Below, piece after piece: positions 4,866-13,287 of a DNA stretch of 14,796 nucleotides; position 1 is the stretch's first letter; the number at the start of each line of letters is the position of its first letter. The DNA is from Acidobacteriota bacterium. Its GTDB lineage: Bacteria > Acidobacteriota > Terriglobia > UBA7540. The position numbers and the translations under genes were made by a program. The notes below the pieces were generated by a model. That model ran no database searches and was not told the origin of the DNA. It saw only the letters and a program-made list of their open reading frames with translations. The stretch covers positions 1-14,796 of the forward strand of contig JAKAWO010000036.1 of NCBI GenBank assembly GCA_021827255.1, given 5' to 3'.

Positions 4866-7163
4866 TTACCGGGTGGCCTGGCTGGGCAAAGTCGCGGGCT
4901 GCGCGCCGCTTGCTGGCGGCATGATCGCCAGCGGAACCCGCGCGAACGCCGCCTGGTTGGCGCTCGGGTCGAGCACGTTGACCTGCATCCAGTAACGGCC
5001 GGGCGGGAACTTGGCCAGTGGAATCTCGGTGAAGTACGACGCCGTTCCGCTTCCCGATTTCCCCGACTTCGCGGGGTAAGGGCCTGCTTCAGAGATCTGC
5101 CCGCCGTTGCGGAAAAAGATCACCGCCATGGCCGGCGGCGCCGCCTTGCGTCCCCCTTTGCCGGCCGCTGGCGGCTTGTTTGCATAGGATTGGAGAAAGA
5201 CGTAAAGGGTCTGGTTCGTGCGGAACACTCGCGTCACGCTCGGCAAGATAGCCTGCGGCCCGATTTCTAGCGGCGCCTCGTGAATCAGCCTCGCGCCGGG
5301 TCCCATCATAAACCACGGGCCGCCGCGCATGCGCCGAGCGGCCGCGGCCGCCAGCTTTTTCGAGAGCTCGTTCGAGAGCACCACCGAACTCAACTGAAGC
5401 GCGGTCTTATTTACTGGCGGCAACACAAGAGGCTTTTCAAATGTGCCCATCTTCCCCGTCAGGTTCTCCCGAGCCACCACTTTCAACGTGTAGGTTCCCG
5501 GCGGCAGGACCATAGCGCCTTCATAAAGGATGTTCCCGTTCAGCACGCGCTGATACGTGGAAGCGTTCAGCTTGACGGGCAGCGTATCCCGCAGCGCGCC
5601 CGCCACTTTCCCGCCAGCGTCGGTGGCGCGCCAGGCAAAATCGAATTCGGTCTGATGGACCGCCGAGTGCTTATGGAAAGGAATCGCCGAGCCCGGAATC
5701 TTCGCCGCCAGGACCACATAATAATGTCCGTCCGGCTCGAGGAAGTACGGCGTCTCGACGGCCAGCGGAAGCTCCAGAACGGGCACATCGGAACTCATCG
5801 CCTCCTGGAGCAGAATCTCCTTTTGCCCGCTCGAAGAACGCTGGAAACTGACCGGCGCGTAATACCCCGGCCGCGCTTCAACTTTCAAACCGCGCTTGCC
5901 GCTCAGCTCCACGCGAACACGGCGGTATCTTCCGTCCGCTTGGGTGTTCGTCGGCGAATACCCGATCAGGTAATATGTCGTGTTTTCCTTCTGCACGTAA
6001 TTGAAGACCGGGGCGAAGTTGTTCAGGTCGGTGAACATTTTTCCGCCCGTATCTGTGGCCAGCGTCGAAAGGGTCTCGCGGCTGTTGTCGAGCGAGCTCA
6101 TTTGCGACGACACGGCGTCCGCGGTGTAGATGGCGGTTCCGGCGGGGCTCGCCGCCGACGCGCCGCCGCCCGGCGGCATCGCCATCAACCCTCGCGCGTC
6201 CAGCGTGTAGAAAGACACGTCGGAGCGGTTCGCCGAGTCAATCGTCGCCTGGAGCTGCGCTTCGTTGTCCACGCCCGTCTGCTCGATGCCGCTCGAAAAA
6301 TGAATCACCGACTTCCGGCCCGGCACCGCGCGCAGCATTTGCGCGAGCGATTGCAGCGCCGCCAGCTTTTCATCCGTGTTGAAGATGTTGAATTCGGTCT
6401 CGTCGGGCGTGAAGGCGTCGCCTGTATCCTGCGTCACCACCGTGTTGCCAAACGAGTCCGTGCCGCCCGCCTCCCCCACGCTGCCGTTCGACGCGAGCTG
6501 CGCCGACTGCCCGATTTGGATGCTTTCTATGGCTTTCGACAATGCGTCGCGGTCATTGGTGAAATCCTGGAGCACCCGCAAATCGCTCGAGTAACTGACC
6601 ACCGCCACCAGATCCGCGGGCGTCAGTTGCGTCTTGATAAAGTTTTGGGCCGATTGGAGCGCCCGCAACAGATCGGGGATCTGCAGGGACGTCAGATCAA
6701 AGAACAGTACGATCAGCCGGTGGTTTTGAACCAGTTGCTTGTAGGTGGATTGGGGCGTGCTGGGCGGCAGCGCGCCCAGATTGATTTCCGCCGGTTTCCC
6801 GTTCTCGCCCTTCTCCTGCGCGAGCTCCTGAACGTTTTCGAGGTCGAACGAATTGATTTTCTGCGGCACGCCGTCTTCGTAAACCTGGAAATCGCTTTCC
6901 TTCAGGTTCGTCACCGGGTTGCCTTTGCGGTCCGTCACGCGCACGTCCACCAGCACTTCGTTCGAAGTGACTTTCAGTGTGTAACGCTGGCCGAGGTTCT
7001 GATAGCCAATCACGGTCTTAGGCTGGGCGGTTTGCCCCTGCGCTTGCGCCGCCATTTGGGCCGTCAGGCCGGCCATCAGCCCGGCGCCCGCGACAACCGC
7101 AACCGCGGCCGCCCAGCCGCGAACGCGAGAAGCTCTCTTTCGGCGAATCCAATAATGCCGCAT
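4866..7163 (-). CDS. Secreted VWFA-related Acidobacterial domain protein
   Basis: A protein of 765 residues from the ATG at 7163. An in-frame start 68 codons upstream would run into the receptor gene and precede the signal peptide, so it was rejected. The N-terminus is basic (RRKRASRVR), followed by a hydrophobic core and Ala-x-Ala-type cleavage sites near 35-42, a secretion signal. Residues about 55-110 form a strand-rich region with RVTDRKGNPVTNLKESDF and VYEDGVPQKI, standard in this family. The VWA domain spans about 149-400: strand RLIVLFFDLTSLQ carries the MIDAS-like Asp156-Leu-Thr-Ser, and RKSVIHFSSGIEQTG, FYTLDARGLMA and TYYLIGYSPTN are its other family marks. The 325 C-terminal residues are beta-rich, without recognised motifs. 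The role is probably envelope adhesion or a periplasmic scaffold. It lies 68 bp after the TonB receptor gene on the same strand, likely one operon. Confidence 0.9.
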   Translation of the reverse strand: MRHYWIRRKRASRVRGWAAAVAVVAGAGLMAGLTAQMAAQAQGQTAQPKTVIGYQNLGQRYTLKVTSNEVLVDVRVTDRKGNPVTNLKESDFQVYEDGVPQKINSFDLENVQELAQEKGENGKPAEINLGALPPSTPQSTYKQLVQNHRLIVLFFDLTSLQIPDLLRALQSAQNFIKTQLTPADLVAVVSYSSDLRVLQDFTNDRDALSKAIESIQIGQSAQLASNGSVGEAGGTDSFGNTVVTQDTGDAFTPDETEFNIFNTDEKLAALQSLAQMLRAVPGRKSVIHFSSGIEQTGVDNEAQLQATIDSANRSDVSFYTLDARGLMAMPPGGGASAASPAGTAIYTADAVSSQMSSLDNSRETLSTLATDTGGKMFTDLNNFAPVFNYVQKENTTYYLIGYSPTNTQADGRYRRVRVELSGKRGLKVEARPGYYAPVSFQRSSSGQKEILLQEAMSSDVPVLELPLAVETPYFLEPDGHYYVVLAAKIPGSAIPFHKHSAVHQTEFDFAWRATDAGGKVAGALRDTLPVKLNASTYQRVLNGNILYEGAMVLPPGTYTLKVVARENLTGKMGTFEKPLVLPPVNKTALQLSSVVLSNELSKKLAAAAARRMRGGPWFMMGPGARLIHEAPLEIGPQAILPSVTRVFRTNQTLYVFLQSYANKPPAAGKGGRKAAPPAMAVIFFRNGGQISEAGPYPAKSGKSGSGTASYFTEIPLAKFPPGRYWMQVNVLDPSANQAAFARVPLAIMPPASGAQPATLPSQATR

Positions 7164-7231
7164 TTTCAGCCTTAACTTGGAGCGAAGGGCCTCTGTTCCG
7201 GCTGTGTGGCTCTTCGCTCTCACCACCGGCC

Positions 7232-10200
7232 TCAGAACATAAACCTCAGCGATAGCGTCATCGTTCGCATCGAGCCCACTCCGGTCACGCGTCCGAACGT
7301 GTTGCTGTTCACCGTCGTGGACAGGCTCGTGTAATTCACGATGTTGAATGTGTTGCTCGTCGCCCATTGGAAGTTCATCCGCATGTTCTTTTCGCGTGAA
7401 ATCGTGATGATCCGGTTGAGCGCCATGTTGAAATTGATCGAAGGCGGCCCAGGAATCGTGTTTCGGCCGGCATTTCCAAACTGCCCCGCCGGCGGCACGG
7501 CAAACGCCGCGGTATTGAAATAGTTCAACGACGTCTGCTCGGACGATGGCAGCGTCACCGGAAGCCCCGTCGCGTCGGCTCGCAGTCCGCCAAACGGAGC
7601 GAGCCCGTTGACGTTGTTGCTGGCGTTGCCGGCGATGTACGCCGTGTAGGGAAGCCCGGAACTGAAGGACGTCATATCGCTGATGGACCAGTTCGAAAGC
7701 GCGCTCGACAACTTGCCGCCGCGGTTCAAAAACCGTTCGTGGTCACCGAACGGCAACTGGTAGCGCCCAAAGGCGCGCACGCTGTGGGTCGGATTGAATC
7801 CGGAAAGCGCCCATTCCGCGCCCAGGTCAAACGGGTTCTGCGCGGGAGGCAGCGGGCTGGCCGCCGCCGTGATCGCCGATCCGGCGCCCAGGCCGCCCGG
7901 GCCGCCCAGAATAAAGAACCCGCGGGCGCTCGCCGTCCCGCCCACGCTCGAGGCGTTATCCTCGGCCTTCGAGTAGGTGTAATTCAAGAAGAAGGAGAAG
8001 TTGTGGCGCGAGAAATGCCGCAGGCTCACGCGCAGCCCATTGTAAAGCGACGAAGCGCCGCCCGTGTCGTATTCAAACGGCAAGGCGTTCCGCGTCAGCG
8101 TCTGCCCCGTGCTCGTGACGGCGATATTCGGCGCCAGCAGCAAATTCAAATGCGTCCCGCGCGTCCCAATGTATGCGACGGACAGGATATAGGTCGAGCT
8201 GAGGTCCTGCTCCAGCATCAGATTCCAGCTTTGCGCGTAGGGCGTGTGGTAATTGGGATCCACGGCAAAGGTGTTACGCGCCGTCGTCGAGCTGACTGCC
8301 GGAAAGCCGTCCTGGAGCGTCAGCATTCGACCGGGGCTAGTCACTTGGGTGCTCGTCGTCGCGAACGGCGCCTGGTTCACCAGAGCGTTCACCACGCTTT
8401 GATAGATGGACTCGTCGTAGAAAATACCGTAGCCCGCGCGCACCACCAGGCTGTGCGAGATCCACGGCCGGTAGGCTAGCCCAACCCGCGGCGCCAGGTT
8501 CGCCCTTCGCCCGCGCACGAGCGACGCCGGCCGGTTTCCCGGGTTCTGCCCCGTCAGCACTCCGACCGTCGTGAAGCCCGGCCCCACCGCCAGATCCGAC
8601 AGGTGCCCGTATTTCTCCGTGAACGGCGCCGCATATTCCCACCGCCCGCCCAGATTCAGCGTTAGGTGGTTCGAGATTCTCCAATCGTCGTCCGCGTAAA
8701 AGGCGTATCGCGCCGAGCGCAGGTAGTTGGCGGGAATGCCGAACCGTTCGGAAGTGGTCTGCGGAAGCCCCAGCAGAAAATCCGCCAGGTCGTAACCCGT
8801 TCCGGAGATCGGCGTTCCTTGCCCGGTAAAGTTGCTGGTTCCGTAGCCCGTGAAGGAAAAACTTCCTTCCGCGTCCGGATTCGTCAGCGTGTTCACCTGG
8901 ACTTTTGAAACGCCGCCGCCAATCTGAAGATTGTGCTTGCCGGCGTTGTGGAACACGAAATCGGAAAAGCGCAGCGTCTGATTGCGGGTGAGCGAAGGCG
9001 TGGCGTCGCCCAAGCCGTTGAAATTGGTGAAGGCGATCGTCGGCAGGCCCCAGTCCATCGGATTTACGGAAACCCCCAGGATGCCCAGCTCGCCCGCGAT
9101 ATTCTGGTTGAAGGCGAACGGGTTGGTGATGTAATTCCGCATCCGGTTGAAGTTCAGCGACAAATTGTTGACGGTCCTCGGCCCGAAGTTATGGGTTTCC
9201 GTCAGGCTGGCGTTCTGCATCCGCGCCGTCGTGGTGGAAGTGATATTCGGGAAGCCGGTGATTCCGTCGGTGTGCGAAGAATTATAGAAGTACATGAACG
9301 CCAGGTTGTCCTTGGCCGAAAACTGGTGGTCCACCCGGCCCATAAAAACCTGGCGCGACGACGGCAGCGACAACTGCACGTGGTAGTTCTGCACTTCGCC
9401 CGGCAGATTCGGCAGCGGCATATAACTCAGCAACCCGACTACCGCCGCGTTCAGCATCGAAGCCGGAATGGTGTTGTTCTGAAACGGCGTGCGCGGGCCC
9501 GGCGTCGCCGAAGGCTGATAAATCACGGGCATCTGCCCGGCGTTCGGGCCGGCGGCGATCGTCGTCTGGGAAAAATCGCCCTGCCGCTCGAGCGCCGTGG
9601 GCACGGACGCCAGAATGTTATCGGGGCTGGTGCCTCGCATCAGGTTGAAATGGAAAAAGAAGCTGGTGGTCTTGCTGCCGTTATAAATCTTCGGGATCAC
9701 CAGCGGCCCGCCCAGCGAAACCCCCGCCATTTCCCGGTAGAACGGCGGCTGTGCCTGTGAGGGAGTGTTGAGCGGATAAGGCCGCGCGTCGAAGGCCGAG
9801 TTCGTATAGCTGTCAAAGAAGTTTCCTCGCAGTTGATTGACCCGAGCCCGTCGCGGCCCGCCAAAAAACATGACGACGCCGGGTCCGCGGAACGCCACGC
9901 CGGGCGGACCGCCCATCGGGCCGCCGCCGAACCTGAACATCATGCCCTTGCGTCCGCGTTGCATTGGCGGAGCGGTCGCATCCACCGTGTTGCCCGCCAG
10001 CAGAAACGAACTGCTCGCTCCCGCCGCTCCACCCATATCGCCAGTAATGCCGCTTCCGCCCTGCGCTTGGGTCGTGCCTCCGCCGGAGCCTTGTGAAAAC
10101 CGCACGCCGCCCGTCGTCCCGCTTTCGCCGCCCGTCTCCGACAAAATGCTGCTCAGTTCCGCTTCGCTTCCCTGGCTCATTCCGCCCGGGGGAGTAATTT

Positions 10201-10702
10201 GACCTCCGGCGCCAACGCGCCCGCGCTGGGCGAACTGCCCGAACGCGCGCCTCTGCGCCGGGGGTCCGCCCTGTCCGGCCTGGCCGGCGCGAACCGCGCC
10301 TGGCCCGGCCGTCCCTCGCCGAAAATTACCGAACCTCGGTGGCCCGCCTGCCGTCGCCATCGCCAGCGTGGCGTTAGCGGTGGCCGGTTTCCCTGCTGTC
10401 ACTTCCACCGGCCCCAACAGAGCTGGCCGAAACCCTACCAGCATCACCACCACGCGGTAATTGGCCGGCGGCACATTCTTGAAGACGTAATTTCCGGCCG
10501 CGTCCGACCATGTCTCCTTGCGCGCCCGCGTCTCGACGTTGAAAAGGATGATCCTGGCCCCCGGCACCGGCACGCCATTCGGCCCGGCCACTTTCCCCGT
10601 CACTACCCCCCCGCTCGCAATCGTTCGGGCGCGCGCGGGCAGGCCAATCAAAACCACCGCTGCCACGGCCACTGCCCAGCGCGAAAATCTTTTGATTTTC
10701 AT
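7232..10702 (-). CDS. Oar-like TonB-dependent outer-membrane receptor with carboxypeptidase-regulatory-like N-domain
   Basis: A protein of 1156 residues. AAGGA lies 10 bases before the ATG at 10702 and decides this start over an in-frame TTG at 10711. A signal peptide (about 1-28, core VAVAAVVLIGLPA ending ARA) is followed by a carboxypeptidase-regulatory-like fold (about 32-115: VTGKVAGPNGVPVPGARI, then AAGNYVFKNVPPANYRVVV). Residues about 117-290 are rich in Gly, Pro, Arg and Gln and replace what would normally be the plug. From about 295, phrases such as NSAFDARPYPLN, YREMAGVSLGGPLVIP and KTTSFFFHFNLMRG match the Oar-like family. The remainder is alternating-residue beta-barrel sequence ending in the aromatic Phe-Met-Phe expected of outer-membrane proteins. 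I saw no clear TonB box. Such receptors are numerous in Acidobacteriota and are thought to import oligosaccharides or peptides; the ligand here is unknown. Confidence 0.9.
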   Translation of the reverse strand: MKIKRFSRWAVAVAAVVLIGLPARARTIASGGVVTGKVAGPNGVPVPGARIILFNVETRARKETWSDAAGNYVFKNVPPANYRVVVMLVGFRPALLGPVEVTAGKPATANATLAMATAGGPPRFGNFRRGTAGPGAVRAGQAGQGGPPAQRRAFGQFAQRGRVGAGGQITPPGGMSQGSEAELSSILSETGGESGTTGGVRFSQGSGGGTTQAQGGSGITGDMGGAAGASSSFLLAGNTVDATAPPMQRGRKGMMFRFGGGPMGGPPGVAFRGPGVVMFFGGPRRARVNQLRGNFFDSYTNSAFDARPYPLNTPSQAQPPFYREMAGVSLGGPLVIPKIYNGSKTTSFFFHFNLMRGTSPDNILASVPTALERQGDFSQTTIAAGPNAGQMPVIYQPSATPGPRTPFQNNTIPASMLNAAVVGLLSYMPLPNLPGEVQNYHVQLSLPSSRQVFMGRVDHQFSAKDNLAFMYFYNSSHTDGITGFPNITSTTTARMQNASLTETHNFGPRTVNNLSLNFNRMRNYITNPFAFNQNIAGELGILGVSVNPMDWGLPTIAFTNFNGLGDATPSLTRNQTLRFSDFVFHNAGKHNLQIGGGVSKVQVNTLTNPDAEGSFSFTGYGTSNFTGQGTPISGTGYDLADFLLGLPQTTSERFGIPANYLRSARYAFYADDDWRISNHLTLNLGGRWEYAAPFTEKYGHLSDLAVGPGFTTVGVLTGQNPGNRPASLVRGRRANLAPRVGLAYRPWISHSLVVRAGYGIFYDESIYQSVVNALVNQAPFATTSTQVTSPGRMLTLQDGFPAVSSTTARNTFAVDPNYHTPYAQSWNLMLEQDLSSTYILSVAYIGTRGTHLNLLLAPNIAVTSTGQTLTRNALPFEYDTGGASSLYNGLRVSLRHFSRHNFSFFLNYTYSKAEDNASSVGGTASARGFFILGGPGGLGAGSAITAAASPLPPAQNPFDLGAEWALSGFNPTHSVRAFGRYQLPFGDHERFLNRGGKLSSALSNWSISDMTSFSSGLPYTAYIAGNASNNVNGLAPFGGLRADATGLPVTLPSSEQTSLNYFNTAAFAVPPAGQFGNAGRNTIPGPPSINFNMALNRIITISREKNMRMNFQWATSNTFNIVNYTSLSTTVNSNTFGRVTGVGSMRTMTLSLRFMF

Positions 10703-11192
10703 CGTTGTCAATTCCTTGACCCAGGACCCGGCGCAATTCTTTCAAACTCAGTCCACCCCGCGCCCATTTTCCTCTTTATGGCGGCTCGCCGCATCGAAAC
10801 ATCGCAACCCGCTTCATCTAATGAATACGACGAAGCCGACGCATTGAAGGTTATCGAAAAATCGCCCCTCGCCGTCCGCACGCCTCGCCCATCCATCCCG
10901 CCCTCGTTTGCGCAACAGGCTCTCACGCCTACAGGATGCCTCCGATGGCCTGCGCCGTCCGCAAAATGTATGTAAAACCGTGCGTGGGGCGGTCGAACCC
11001 CAGCGCGCGCGGGTCAAAGTTTTTCCTGACGACGGGCCACTCTCGCGCTAGGCTATTCTCCGAGCCGTTGCCCGCCCTGGCGGTTGTTATTTTTCACGAG
11101 CTCTCAGTGCGAGGGCTCGAGTGGAGCGCGCCGGCGCCCCAAAGTGAACCGGCGCGGCTCGCAGGGGCCGAGCGCGTTTGAAACCTGTCACG
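10703..11192. other. Intergenic region, no gene seen
   Basis: About 490 bp separate two - strand genes and should hold the receptor promoter. Short open frames on both strands have no recognisable motif or ribosome site. No -35/-10 pair was convincing. The only clear structure is the hairpin at 11127-11156. Confidence 0.5.
11127..11156 (-). terminator. GC-rich hairpin downstream of the NxxGxxxF protein gene
   Basis: CGCGCCGG (11127-11134) and CCGGCGCG (11149-11156) pair perfectly across a 14-base loop. It lies about 37 bp past the stop of the - strand gene ending at 11193. No T-run follows on the - strand, so it is at best a weak or Rho-assisted terminator. Confidence 0.3.
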
Positions 11193-12464
11193 CTATGGCA
11201 ACGAGGTGATGAAGATCGCGTTCGAACCGGGCTGCGCCAGGCTGGGGGCGATGAAAGCCACGGTGTGCTGCCCGTCGCTTGTGAGGAAGCGAATAGTTCG
11301 GTGGTTGGGCCGGGTCTGGACTTGGGCGAAGTCGGCGGGCGCCGTCAGCCGATCTACTTCTCCGTTGCAGAAGCAATAGAATGCCACGTCGGCGGGATGC
11401 CCGGCCGACGACGAAGCGATGACGATGCTGCCGCCCAGAGCGCCCGCCACCGCGCTCTGGACGGCCGCCAAAGGCAGTTCAGGCGGCGGACCGGCTCCCA
11501 GCTTGGCCATCACCGGTTGAGTCGGATCACCTTGGAGTGCCATCGTCTCTGCCTGGTTTTCGTTGAGAATGACCAGAAGCAATTGAACCGGCTTCTCATT
11601 GGGCGCCGGCGGCAACGCTTGGACCGTGGAGGAAGGGTCGGGAGGGGGATTCAGCTCCTGGAAACTCCGGATTGCCAAGGCGCGAAACAACTGGTCGTTG
11701 GCGGGGCCGACGGGCACATCGTCCGGCGCCCAGACCGATTCATTCCCGCTTTCGAAGATCGGCTGGAGCATCTCGCCGGGGCGGAGCGTGAAGCCGGTGG
11801 GCAGCGGCACAGACTCAAGACCTTGCGGCGTCCACAGATAAAGCCCGCTGGCGCCCGGCGTTCCCGCCGTCCGCGCCCCAAAAAGGATGGCACCCGAAGA
11901 GCCGATTGCGGGAGACGAAAAGTCCAGGAACGCGGCGGAACCTCCTGGGGCGAATTGCCCGCTGGAAGCGACTAACTCCGGCTCGCCGCTCGCCACGCGG
12001 AAGATGCCAGTAGGCGCTTCGCCGCCCGCCGTGCTCCTCAGCGCCGCCGAAAAGGCAATCACTCCGTTGTCGTTGATGCTCGGCGCTCCGAACGAGTCAA
12101 ACGATGCTCCGGGCACGGGCGCCACCAGCCCTTGAAACGCCACCACGGAAAACGTCACGCCGGAAGACCGGACAATGGCAGGCGATTGGGTGCGGGCGCT
12201 CGCCAGCGTGGTCAGAAAAACAACCTGTTTCCGGGCGTTCATCGCCAAGCCGGAGAACGCGCCGAAGACAAAGCCGGGATGATCGGGAACGCCGTCGCCC
12301 GAAGAAAGGAGGAGCCGAAGGCTGGCTTGGGCTGCGGCGCGAGGGACCGAAATCGAGAGCAATCCCGCCGCCAGCAGCAAATGGGTCCAGCCGCGCCAAG
12401 CCCGGATTCTTCCCAATGGATTTTGGGGGATCGCCACTCGAGTTCGCTCGCCTCTTGCCGACAC
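11193..12464 (-). CDS. Secreted protein with NxxGxxxF-type tandem repeats
   Basis: A protein of 423 residues from a GTG at 12464; the start is uncertain, with an in-frame GTG at residue 10 (Val10) also usable. A signal peptide is clear (RAWRGWTHLLLAAGLLSISVPRAAAQA, cleaved near residue 46). Repeated segments of the 'NxxGxxAF' kind follow: MNARKQVVF near 75, INDNGVIAF near 130 and IGSSGAILF near 187, each followed by a small-residue turn. They resemble the choice-of-anchor tandem-repeat proteins common in Acidobacteria and Planctomycetes. Residues about 245-345 are Pro/Ala-rich and less ordered. A Cys pair sits in FYCFCNGEVDRL (about 362-373). It may be an extracellular or cell-surface beta-structure; no enzymatic residues are recognised. 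The STAS gene lies 71 bp upstream on the same strand, possibly co-transcribed. Function unknown. Confidence 0.7.
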   Translation of the reverse strand: MSARGERTRVAIPQNPLGRIRAWRGWTHLLLAAGLLSISVPRAAAQASLRLLLSSGDGVPDHPGFVFGAFSGLAMNARKQVVFLTTLASARTQSPAIVRSSGVTFSVVAFQGLVAPVPGASFDSFGAPSINDNGVIAFSAALRSTAGGEAPTGIFRVASGEPELVASSGQFAPGGSAAFLDFSSPAIGSSGAILFGARTAGTPGASGLYLWTPQGLESVPLPTGFTLRPGEMLQPIFESGNESVWAPDDVPVGPANDQLFRALAIRSFQELNPPPDPSSTVQALPPAPNEKPVQLLLVILNENQAETMALQGDPTQPVMAKLGAGPPPELPLAAVQSAVAGALGGSIVIASSSAGHPADVAFYCFCNGEVDRLTAPADFAQVQTRPNHRTIRFLTSDGQHTVAFIAPSLAQPGSNAIFITSLP

Positions 12465-12535
12465 GACCTGGCGGGAGCGGGGAGAATTTAACGCCGGCGA
12501 TGATGATCGGCAAACAGGAACGTGGTTCGAGCCGT

Positions 12536-12979
12536 TCAGGAATCCGAATCTCCACCGCTCTGTCCCGGAGGTGTTGCGCCGCGCTTGGCTTTGCCGCCTT
12601 TCGAGCCGGCAGTTTTCCCCTCAGCCTGCAGGCTGTCGCTGCCCTGCAAGCGTGAAATTCCGGCCGCCTCATCCGCAACCATGTCGAAAAGGGGCGAGAG
12701 CTTGAGATCGTCTAGCACCTTCCGCACGTGCGGATTAACTCCCGCCAAAGCCATCTTAGCTCCTGCGGTCTCCGTCGTGGTGCGGGCCCCCGCCAGAAAG
12801 CCTAAGCCGGTCGAGTCAATGTATGGAACACGCGAAAAATCCAAGAGCAGTTTACGAGTGCCAGCCTCGAGGAGATCTTTGACCTTCTGCCGCAGGAACG
12901 GCCCGTCGCTGCCCGCCATAAATTTGCCCACCAGGCTCATGATGGCGACGTCTTGGTTAAAGCGTATGGAAATTCTCAC
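12536..12979 (-). CDS. STAS-domain anti-sigma-factor antagonist
   Basis: A protein of 147 residues from a GTG at 12979, chosen because AGG lies eight bases before it and the protein then begins at the family's usual first strand (MRISIRFNQDVAIMSLVGKF). An upstream in-frame start would add 26 residues with no family resemblance. The STAS fold covers about 1-103. Its phosphoacceptor loop is LLLDFSRVPYIDSTGLGFL, with Ser56/Thr57 after Asp55, as in RsbV and SpoIIAA. The dephosphorylated form should bind a partner-switching HPK-type kinase/anti-sigma factor. A 45-residue tail, rich in Lys, Gly and Ser and ending GGDSDS, is unusual for the family and probably disordered. No RsbW-like kinase or phosphatase gene is in the window, so its partner is elsewhere. 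It precedes the secreted repeat-protein gene. Confidence 0.88.
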   Translation of the reverse strand: MRISIRFNQDVAIMSLVGKFMAGSDGPFLRQKVKDLLEAGTRKLLLDFSRVPYIDSTGLGFLAGARTTTETAGAKMALAGVNPHVRKVLDDLKLSPLFDMVADEAAGISRLQGSDSLQAEGKTAGSKGGKAKRGATPPGQSGGDSDS

Positions 12980-13287
12980 GTTGACCGCCTGTGTCGGATA
13001 AATGCGCCCGGGCGTCGCGCCGCAACAGCCCGATGCTCCCCACCCGCGAGGGAACAAGCCGATCTATATGACCGGTAAACTGATGGCCAGCCTGCCATGC
13101 TAGAGGACTCTCTCATGGGTGTCAACCAAACGCATGGACCCGGCGAACGGTTGCGGGAGAAGCTTCGCTTCAAAGTCATTTGAAAAATCGGTCCCTCGGC
13201 CCGAACCGGAGTTATATTAGCGGGCCAGTCTTCTCCTTCGTCGCGGGGAGGATGTCAAACGCTTAAGAAAGGCGAGGTATTTATGCG
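12980..13287. other. Divergent intergenic region, no gene seen
   Basis: About 308 bp lie between the STAS start (-) and the hydrolase start (+) and should hold both promoters. I see a weak ATGGC/GCCAT inverted repeat (13083-13098) and a GAAGCTTC palindrome (13159-13166), but no convincing -35/-10 pair and no credible short gene. Confidence 0.5.

Noticed and set aside
5280..7175. 631-residue open frame on + over the VWFA gene
   Set aside because: Its composition is very Arg/His-rich with no domain or ribosome site, and it is the mirror of a typical acidobacterial VWFA protein with signal peptide and MIDAS-like motif.
7739..9760. Long + strand open frames over the receptor gene
   Set aside because: Arg/His/Val-rich antisense shadows (7739..8479, 8933..9760) without motifs; the - strand frame is continuous over 1156 residues and recognisable.
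10990..11010. tRNA T-arm-like GGGGTTCGACCGCCCC on the - strand
   Set aside because: The loop is one base too long, and neither a matching acceptor stem nor D and anticodon arms could be found around it.
13083..13166. Short inverted repeats ATGGC-N6-GCCAT and GAAGCTTC in the STAS/hydrolase spacer
   Set aside because: Arms of four to five bases are expected by chance in a 300-bp spacer, and neither overlaps a credible promoter.
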